Origin: a bacterium | Lineage (GTDB): Bacteria > Patescibacteriota > Minisyncoccia > Minisyncoccales > PEYH01 | Assembly: GCA_021161645.1 (NCBI GenBank) | Contig: JAGHAC010000051.1 | Coordinates: 1-16,921 of the forward strand | Length of the DNA stretch: 16,921 nucleotides | Direction of reading: 5' to 3' | Part shown: one piece after another, positions 12,004 through 16,921 of the stretch | Layout: the number at the start of each line of letters is the position of its first letter | Numbering within the stretch: position 1 is the first letter of the stretch | Notes under the pieces: generated by a model | Told to the model about the DNA's origin: nothing | Database searches by the model: none | The model's input: only the letters and a program-made list of their open reading frames with translations | Translations under genes and position numbers: made by a program

Positions 12004-14343
12004 ATGAGCAAAAAAATTAAGAATCTTTTCTTCTGTGCTCCTGAAAAATTGCTTTTGACAATCAATATAATTTTTTTACCTCTTGTTTTTTGCACATCTT
12101 TTCAAAATATTTTAGATTTTCCCAAAAGAGAAGCATTTCTTTTCTTTACCCTTCTTGCTTTTTTGTTCTGGTTAGCAAGGGGTATTTTAAAAAAAGAGAT
12201 TAAAATAAAGTTTAATCCAATATTCTTTGCTTCCTGCGGGCTTTTGGTAGTTTTTCTGATTAGTTCCAGCTTATCTTTTTACAAAGCCTCTTCATTTTTA
12301 GGCTTGGTATTCAACTCCACGGACAATTTTTTAAGTTTTTTTGTTTTGATTTTAAGCACCTTTTTGATCTCTCAAATCTTTAAAAAAGAGGATATTTCAA
12401 AAGTTCTAAAGGTATTTGTATTTTCTGTGGCTTTTGCTGTTTTAGTTGGAATTTTACAGATATTTAATGTTTTTATTCTGCCGGTTTCTTCTACAAAACT
12501 ATCATCTTTTAACTTATTGGGAAGAGTAAGCTTAGGAGGATTGGTTTCTGCTATTTTTTTGCCTCTTTCTTTAGCTCTACTTTTTTCCGAGAAGACAAAA
12601 AGAAATAAAGTTTTTTTGGGTATCGCTTCTTTGATTTTTCTTTTCGCTCTTATTCTTTACGATTTTAAACTGGCTTGGATAGAACTTTTTGTTTTCTCTG
12701 TTATCTTATCAATATTTGCAACCAGAAGTCTTTTTACAAAAAAAGAGATTGTCTGGACAATTATCTTATCTCTTCTTTTGATTATTTCGGTCTTTTTCTT
12801 TTTCTTTGCCCCAAAGCTGACATTTCTTCCCAGTATTCCTAATGAAGTCTCTCCAGGTTTTGGCACAGAAACAGATGTTTTGAGGGGGGTGTATAATGAA
12901 AGTACAAAAAATATTGTTTTTGGCGTTGGTCCAGGCAATTTTGTTTACGGCTACAACAAATATCACTCCCCGGTTATTAATCAAACAATTTTCTGGAATA
13001 CCCGGTTTTTATCCGGTGATTCGACCTTTTTTGATTGGCTAATTACCAAAGGGGTTATCGGCGGCATCACCCTTTTGCTTTTCTATTTTGTTGTTATTTG
13101 GAGAGCTATAAAGGTAATTAGAAATTATCTTCAGAAAGAAGAGTTAAGAATTGTTGTAGGGGTTGCTGGCGCACTCATTGTTTTAATAATTGGAACATTC
13201 TTTTATTCTTATAACTTTTTTCTCTGGGCTGTGTTTTGGACACTTCTTGGCGTTTTCTTGGTGTTTGACAGAACAAAGACCAAAACTTTTTCATTTCGTT
13301 CTTCTTTGAGTCAAGGGATAGGAGTAACTTTATGTGTTGTTATTCTTGCTCTTGTTGTAATTTGCCTTTTTGTAGAGGCAAAGAACTGTCTAGCGGAGGT
13401 AAATTATCTAAAAGGAGCAAACAGCCGTCTGCCAAAAGATTCTATTGAATACTATCGTAAAGCCACTCGGCTTAATCCAAACAATGACTTGTATTGGAGG
13501 TCTCTTGCCCAAGTTTATCTTTTGCGGGCAAATAAAGTATCCCAAGACAAAAATATTTCTCAACAAGAAAAAACCTCTTTAGTTAATGATTTAATCCAAG
13601 GAGGCACAGGAGCTTTTGAGAAGGCGCTTAAACTAAATTACTTCAACCCGGCAAATTGGAACGCTCGAGGATATTTTTATAGAAACCTTATAGGTATTCC
13701 CGGGGCAGGGGAGTTGGCGCTTGCTTCGTATAGAAAAGCAATAGATCTCGAGCCTGCTTCTCCCTTTGCCTACAGTGAAATGGCAAGAACTTATATTCTT
13801 ATTGCCCAAGATTTCGTCCGTCAAAACAAAAAGGATTCTCAAAAAGAAGCGCTGAAGCTTGCTCTTGTTCAACTCAATAAAGCGATTGGCCTCAAAAGAA
13901 ACTATGCTCCTGCTTATTATTTAATGGCGGTTGTTTATGATCAGCAGGGAAATACTGAGGAAGCGCTTAACAAGCTGGAAGAAACGAAAAAATATGCCCC
14001 AAAAGACGCAGGCGTATTGTTTCAAACAGGAATGCTTTATTGGCGAATCAAGCAATATGATAAAGCAAAAGAAAACTTTGAGCAAGCCGTAAACTTGAAG
14101 CCCGACTATTCTAATGCTCTTTATATGCTCGGGCTGGTTTACGATGCAAAAAACCAAAAGGAAAAGGCGATAGAGGTGTTTAAGAAAGTTCTTGATCTAA
14201 ATCCAGAAAACGGAGAAGTAAAAAAGATTTTAGGAAATTTAAAAAGCGGAAAACCCGCTCTTGAAGGAATTGTTATTCCTCATAAGTCTCTACAGGAAGG
14301 AACCCTTCAGATTGAAAAATCGAAAACCAATCTACAACCCTAA
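12004..14343 (+). CDS. O-antigen ligase-like polytopic protein with C-terminal TPR repeats
   Basis: This 779-residue protein has two parts. Residues 1 to about 460 are strongly hydrophobic, with roughly 12 membrane helices. They contain a long external loop with FGVGPGNF (306-313), YNKYHSP and STFFDWLITKGVIGG, the pattern of Wzy/WaaL/PglL-type O-antigen ligases. Residues about 465-760 carry several TPR units, such as AIDLEPASPFAYSEMARTYI, a unit ending in YDQQGNTEEALNKLEE, and LKPDYSNALYMLGLVYDAKN, probably outside the membrane. Such proteins join glycans to an acceptor (lipid, protein or polymer); the acceptor here is unknown. The position behind the pilin genes makes a pilin oligosaccharyltransferase possible but unproven. 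A 63-nt gap with its own promoter separates it from rodA. Its last 12 nt overlap the end of atpC on the other strand. No Shine-Dalgarno site is seen. Confidence 0.85.
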   Translation: MSKKIKNLFFCAPEKLLLTINIIFLPLVFCTSFQNILDFPKREAFLFFTLLAFLFWLARGILKKEIKIKFNPIFFASCGLLVVFLISSSLSFYKASSFLGLVFNSTDNFLSFFVLILSTFLISQIFKKEDISKVLKVFVFSVAFAVLVGILQIFNVFILPVSSTKLSSFNLLGRVSLGGLVSAIFLPLSLALLFSEKTKRNKVFLGIASLIFLFALILYDFKLAWIELFVFSVILSIFATRSLFTKKEIVWTIILSLLLIISVFFFFFAPKLTFLPSIPNEVSPGFGTETDVLRGVYNESTKNIVFGVGPGNFVYGYNKYHSPVINQTIFWNTRFLSGDSTFFDWLITKGVIGGITLLLFYFVVIWRAIKVIRNYLQKEELRIVVGVAGALIVLIIGTFFYSYNFFLWAVFWTLLGVFLVFDRTKTKTFSFRSSLSQGIGVTLCVVILALVVICLFVEAKNCLAEVNYLKGANSRLPKDSIEYYRKATRLNPNNDLYWRSLAQVYLLRANKVSQDKNISQQEKTSLVNDLIQGGTGAFEKALKLNYFNPANWNARGYFYRNLIGIPGAGELALASYRKAIDLEPASPFAYSEMARTYILIAQDFVRQNKKDSQKEALKLALVQLNKAIGLKRNYAPAYYLMAVVYDQQGNTEEALNKLEETKKYAPKDAGVLFQTGMLYWRIKQYDKAKENFEQAVNLKPDYSNALYMLGLVYDAKNQKEKAIEVFKKVLDLNPENGEVKKILGNLKSGKPALEGIVIPHKSLQEGTLQIEKSKTNLQP

Positions 14344-14595
14344 AAATATCTCCACTTTGTTTTTACGCACCCTCAAAATGCCTCTTTTGAAGTTATATTT
14401 TATTATTTCTTTTTTAGGAGTAACAATTGTAAGATAATTGTAAATAAGGGTGATGAAATTGGTATGTTGGGGAAGAATATCAAAATCACCAAGCTGATTT
14501 TGTGAGGAAACAGAAACAGCTCTTCCTTCAAACCCCTCCTTTTTCATTGTAGGAGAACAGAGAAGAATAACCTCTAAAAGAGAATTCTTTTTCAT
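14332..14595 (-). CDS. atpC: F1-ATPase epsilon subunit, N-terminal domain only
   Basis: Epsilon sits at the base of the central stalk with gamma. The 87-residue product matches the N-terminal beta-sandwich: VILLCSPTMKKEGFEGRAVS aligns with the opening strands, LGDFDILPQHTNFIT (35-49) is the hallmark 'GeFgiLp.H.p..t' segment, and FKRGILRVRKNKVEIF (69-84) the last strands. It then stops, so the C-terminal two-helix domain that acts as an ATP-hydrolysis brake in many bacteria is missing. The start overlaps the atpD stop by 4 nt (ATGA), the usual atpD-atpC order. Its stop lies inside the last codons of the convergent ligase/TPR gene (12-nt overlap). No terminator hairpin is visible. The identification is solid from motif plus position. 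Confidence 0.9.
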   Translation of the reverse strand: MKKNSLLEVILLCSPTMKKEGFEGRAVSVSSQNQLGDFDILPQHTNFITLIYNYLTIVTPKKEIIKYNFKRGILRVRKNKVEIFLGL

Positions 14596-15968
14596 AATTT
14601 AATATCGTCTAAACCGCCGATATTAAGTAGAATTTCGGGAGAAATATTATCAAGTTTACCTTTTAAGATTGCTTCAACTCCGGCAAGAGTTTTTTCTTTT
14701 TTTACATATTTACCCGGTCTGCCGGTTTGGTCGCTAACCACAAAAAAATCTTGAGTCATAAAATTGAGCAGTTTTTGAGCTCTTTGGTATATTATTCTAT
14801 CATTGGGAGAAAGTTCCGATTCTCCGACAACAGAGACAATTTTTTTAAGGTTGCGATATCTTTCCAGAATCTTTTTTGCTTCCATTAATAAGCGAAAATG
14901 TCTTTCTCCTGCCACTTCCGGATTTAGAAGAGAGGAGGTTGATTCTAACGGATCTATAGCAGGTTTTCTTCCTTCTTGATATATATCTCGCGAAAGAATA
15001 GCCATAGAATCAAAATAAGAAAAGATAGCTTGTACTCCAGTGTCTGTAATATCATCAGCAGGCACATATACTGCTTGTACACTTGTAATACTTCCGTTAA
15101 TGTTTGATACAATTCTTTCTTCCAAGGAGGCAATTTCGCTATTTAAGGTTGGCTGGTAGCCGTCTTCTGAAGGAATGACAGATAGGAGGTTTGATAATTC
15201 GTTACCTGCCTGCACAAATCTATAAATGTTATCAATAAAGAAAAGAACATCTTGTTGATATGCATCTCTAAAGTATTCGGCAATAGTAATTGCACTAAAA
15301 CCCACCTTAAATCTAATAGCAGCGCTTTCGTTCATTTGTCCGAAGACCATTGTTACCGAAGGCAACACTTTGTTTTCTTTAAGAGTTTGATATAATTCAT
15401 GCCCTTCTCTTATTCTTTCACCAATACCGGCAAAAACAGAGATGCCTTTATGAAAAAAAGCAACATTGTGAATGAGTTCTGTTAAAAGTACGGTTTTTCC
15501 CACCCCCGCTCCTCCAAATAAGCCAAGTTTCCCCCCTTTTGTTAGAGGGGTAAAAAAGTCTATTGCCTTAATTCCGGTTTCTATAATTTCATTGGAACTT
15601 TTTACTTCCTCGTAAGATAAATTTTGATGTATCGGAAGTTTTTGAGATACTTTTGGTTTTTCCAAGCCATCAATAGGATCTCCAAAAACATTTATTACTC
15701 TGCCCAACAAAGCAAAACCCACACCTATTTCTAAAAATTTACCTGTGGGGATTACTATTTGGTCGCGATAAAGGCTATATTCTTTAGTAAGTAAAATACA
15801 GTTGTAAACATTGGGAGTAGGGGAGTTATAAACCTCCAGTTTTACCCTAGGGTTTTCTTCCAATATTAAAATCTCCCCTGGAAACAATTCTCCAAAAAGA
15901 AATTCCACCTGCACAATTTCTTCTTTTATACCTATTATTCTGCCTGTTTTTTTCTTTTTTGAGACCAT
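14592..15968 (-). CDS. atpD: F1-ATPase beta subunit, divergent
   Basis: Beta carries the catalytic nucleotide sites of the F1 motor. The product has 458 residues, near the norm. Intact motifs are the P-loop GGAGVGKT (152-159), GIGER with catalytic Glu184 and Arg185, Walker B Asp246 in FFIDNIYRF, GYQPTLNSEI (270-279), SITSVQAVYVPADD (293-306) and IDPLESTSS (338-346). Unusual points: Lys335 and Gln414 stand where E. coli has the adenine-pocket residues Tyr331 and Phe410 (Phe404 is kept as F408). The MNEPPG segment reads MNESAA. The DELSEED loop reads SELSPND (384-390), losing most acids. It overlaps atpG by 34 nt and atpC by 4 nt. It is beta rather than alpha because of GER and DPLxSTS. Whether it is a normal synthase subunit or part of an altered ATPase is open. 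Confidence 0.93.
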   Translation of the reverse strand: MVSKKKKTGRIIGIKEEIVQVEFLFGELFPGEILILEENPRVKLEVYNSPTPNVYNCILLTKEYSLYRDQIVIPTGKFLEIGVGFALLGRVINVFGDPIDGLEKPKVSQKLPIHQNLSYEEVKSSNEIIETGIKAIDFFTPLTKGGKLGLFGGAGVGKTVLLTELIHNVAFFHKGISVFAGIGERIREGHELYQTLKENKVLPSVTMVFGQMNESAAIRFKVGFSAITIAEYFRDAYQQDVLFFIDNIYRFVQAGNELSNLLSVIPSEDGYQPTLNSEIASLEERIVSNINGSITSVQAVYVPADDITDTGVQAIFSYFDSMAILSRDIYQEGRKPAIDPLESTSSLLNPEVAGERHFRLLMEAKKILERYRNLKKIVSVVGESELSPNDRIIYQRAQKLLNFMTQDFFVVSDQTGRPGKYVKKEKTLAGVEAILKGKLDNISPEILLNIGGLDDIKL

Positions 15969-16837
15969 ATGCGGAAACCAGAAACAATATTAATTTGTTT
16001 TTTGTTAAGGCTTTGTTTTCTAAGATATCTAATTTTTTGTAAAATTTTTATTTTTTCTTCTTTGGCATTTTCAGTTGCTTGATACATTGCCATCATTCGA
16101 GAGGCAAACTTTGCCAACTGATGTTCCCAAACAATTTGATTAAAAAGCGAGGCAACTATCTCTGCTTCAAAAAAGGATAATACTTTTTCTGGCGAGGGCT
16201 CAAATAAGACTTTTTCATCTCCCAAAGCCAAGCTTTCCAGAAGAGACCCTTGAGAGATAATGAGATTGCCTGAAATATCCGGCATTGCCGGCTTTTGTAC
16301 AAATGGATTGATAAACTTTCCATAAAAAACACTGATGGTTTTGTATTGTTTCACAAAATCAACAATTCTTCTAAGATTATCTTTATCATATAGGTTATCA
16401 TCAGAAAGTTCAAAATATTCAAATCTTGTTTTTGTGCTGTGAGATTCTACTAAGAACTTTCCTAGTCGTCCTACTACCACAAAATCAGCATTTCTGTGAT
16501 ATTTTAGATAATCTAGCGCTTTAAGATAGATGTTTAGGATAAGTTTGCCATAAAAAGGTTGGTTGGAAGAAAGAAATATTACTACCTCTTTGTTGTTTTT
16601 TTTGATAAAAGAGTGTGCTCTTTTTCTTTCTTTTTCTTTAGGTGAAAGAGAGTGTAAATAAGCCGATTTCACCGAAAAATGTACTACTGATAAACGCTCA
16701 AGAAACTCCCTGTTTTTTATCACCATTGTTCTTATCTGATTCATCTTAGTTCTTGCGATTTCTTGATATGCGCCAGTAACTACGCTTATTGCTTCAACAA
16801 GATTTAATGTTTCTTGAAGATCTTTTTTTGAACTCAT
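15935..16837 (-). CDS. atpG: F1-ATPase gamma subunit, very divergent
   Basis: Gamma is the rotating central shaft. The 300-residue product keeps the two-helix shape: an N-terminal helix (about 3-50, with AISVVTGAYQEIARTKMNQI) and a C-terminal helix (about 235-287), in which ASRMMAMYQATENAKEE and KKQINIVSGF match the 'aaRm.AM..At.NA' and 'Q..I..Ei.eIv.Ga' family pattern. The central Rossmann-like domain is poorly conserved; the usual 'sdrGLcGg.N' strand reads SSNQPFYGKLILN (90-102). A basic tail (SQKRKKQAE) extends beyond the normal end. It lies between an alpha-like C-terminus (1 nt upstream) and atpD (34-nt overlap), the standard atpA-G-D-C order. No Shine-Dalgarno site precedes the ATG. Confidence 0.88.
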   Translation of the reverse strand: MSSKKDLQETLNLVEAISVVTGAYQEIARTKMNQIRTMVIKNREFLERLSVVHFSVKSAYLHSLSPKEKERKRAHSFIKKNNKEVVIFLSSNQPFYGKLILNIYLKALDYLKYHRNADFVVVGRLGKFLVESHSTKTRFEYFELSDDNLYDKDNLRRIVDFVKQYKTISVFYGKFINPFVQKPAMPDISGNLIISQGSLLESLALGDEKVLFEPSPEKVLSFFEAEIVASLFNQIVWEHQLAKFASRMMAMYQATENAKEEKIKILQKIRYLRKQSLNKKQINIVSGFRIWSQKRKKQAE

Positions 16838-16838
16838 T

Positions 16839-16921
16839 TTATTTAATTAAGAAAGCAATTTTTTGAGAATTGTTTCGGATAAATGCTTTTAACTCTTCAA
16901 GCGAGCCGATAGTATCAAGAG
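16839..16921 (-). CDS. atpA: Probable C-terminus of F1-ATPase alpha subunit (partial)
   Basis: The last 26 codons and TAA of a gene that enters from the right edge. The readable tail includes IGSLEELKAFIRNN and ends IAFLIK. A helical, Leu/Glu/Lys-rich end of this kind fits the alpha subunit C-terminus. The gene ends 1 nt before the atpG start, where atpA normally lies. Too short to prove by sequence, so the call depends mainly on gene order. Confidence 0.65.
   Translation of the reverse strand, partial: LDTIGSLEELKAFIRNNSQKIAFLIK

Noticed and set aside
12657..12984. Antisense open frames inside the ligase/TPR gene
   Set aside because: They lie opposite a well-supported coding sequence, have no recognisable domains, and have the composition expected of shadow frames.
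1..16921. tRNA or rRNA genes, insertion sequences, phage or defence genes
   Set aside because: None were recognised on either strand; the genes identified account for almost all of the window.

Overview
The window is AT-rich, tightly packed bacterial DNA. It has short or overlapping intergenic spaces, standard stop codons (TGA ends several genes), and few clear Shine-Dalgarno sites. The gene content and the divergent, shortened protein versions suggest an uncultivated monoderm-like bacterium, most likely of the Candidate Phyla Radiation (Patescibacteria). That placement is an inference from style and gene order; no rRNA or other phylogenetic marker is present.

Positions 1-6921 (+ strand) hold the core type IV pilus machine: pilM (5' end outside the window), pilN-like, pilO-like, a small pilP-like membrane protein, the extension ATPase pilB, a stand-alone CheY-like receiver, the retraction ATPase pilT and the platform protein pilC. 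pilB, the receiver and pilT are joined by two ATGA overlaps. No secretin (PilQ) gene is seen, which fits a cell without a classical outer membrane.

Positions 6922-10816 (+) hold the fibre genes. A near-consensus promoter precedes two paralogous six-cysteine pilins, which end at a strong intrinsic terminator. After it come the prepilin peptidase pilD and four minor pilins (GspH/FimT-, PilV-, PilW- and PilX-like). The PilX-like gene is followed after 2 nt by a rodA-type SEDS gene (10819-11940). A separate promoter then probably drives a large polytopic O-antigen-ligase-like protein with C-terminal TPRs (12004-14343), which may be a glycan ligase or oligosaccharyltransferase; a role in pilin glycosylation is only a hypothesis.

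The - strand from 16921 to 14332 carries the distal end of an F1-ATPase operon in the usual order: atpA (last 26 codons), atpG, atpD, atpC. It converges on the TPR gene with a 12-nt tail-to-tail overlap. The F1 genes are unusual. AtpD keeps its P-loop, GER and DNIYR motifs but has Lys and Gln where the adenine pocket normally has Tyr331 and Phe410 (E. coli numbering), and its DELSEED loop is degenerate. AtpC has only the N-terminal beta domain, and AtpG is very divergent.

The T4P cluster explains most of the window and belongs to a known class. The points most worth a second look are the unusual F1-ATPase, the six-cysteine pilin pair, the receiver coupled between the two motor genes, and a near-identical 14-nt motif placed at the same distance before pilA and pilD.
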